Shown here piece after piece: positions 20,546 through 20,644 of a DNA stretch of 20,644 nucleotides; position 1 is the stretch's first letter, and each line of letters begins with the position of its first letter. The notes under the pieces were generated by a model, which was given only the letters and a program-made list of their open reading frames with translations, made no database searches and had not been told where the DNA came from. Location: contig CBFFRP010000332.1 of the NCBI GenBank assembly GCA_965644295.1, positions 1 to 20,644 on the forward strand, in the 5' to 3' direction. Source of the DNA: Paraphysomonas bandaiensis (taxonomy: Eukaryota > Chrysophyceae). A program made the position numbers and the translations under genes.

Positions 20546-20644
20546 AATATGAGATTATAGTCCAGAAAGTTATTCTAAAATCTATCAGTAAAAGTAAAGG
20601 TAATTAATTGGCAATATGCAATGCAATGCTTGATTAATAATAAC

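Overview
The window looks like nuclear DNA from an intron-rich microbial eukaryote. The genes are AT-leaning and cut by many short GT-AG introns (about 43 to 171 bases). Reading frames join cleanly across them. Gene content (a retromer subunit, a MORN-repeat protein, an ankyrin protein, LtrA-type membrane proteins and hAT transposon debris) fits a protist. The hAT remnant recalls elements I associate with oomycetes and other stramenopiles, but I cannot name the organism from sequence alone.

Layout, left to right. (1) 199-874: a direct repeat of about 212 bp, present twice. The right copy covers the 3' end of the next gene. (2) 790-2349, minus strand: a three-exon ankyrin-repeat protein with an N-terminal acylation-type motif. 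(3) 3054-6528 and 8111-11664, plus strand: two tandem paralogues of the LtrA (low temperature requirement A) membrane-protein family. They have 13 and 12 exons and nearly identical intron positions. Each carries a long, divergent, charged cytosolic-type tail. (4) 12808-15734, plus strand: a complete seven-exon VPS35, the retromer cargo-selective core subunit. (5) 16324-17526, minus strand: a two-exon protein of 12 full MORN repeats plus one partial, with a possible signal peptide; a minisatellite lies just upstream. (6) 18779 to about 19835: an abrupt GC-rich island of bacterial type. A piece of an electron-transfer flavoprotein beta subunit is joined in frame to a piece of an NhaC-family Na+/H+ antiporter. 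This is most likely a chimeric read or assembly error, but recent transfer cannot be excluded. (7) About 20109-20545: a decayed hAT-type transposase remnant.

The exon models were built by hand from ORFs, splice consensus and, for the LtrA-like pair, comparison of the two paralogues, whose homologous exons have equal or nearly equal lengths and identical phases. No single operon-like system is visible. The most notable unexplained signals are clusters of the palindromic tetramer GTAC upstream of the four plus-strand or MORN genes, the divergent tails of the LtrA-like pair, and the bacterial island.
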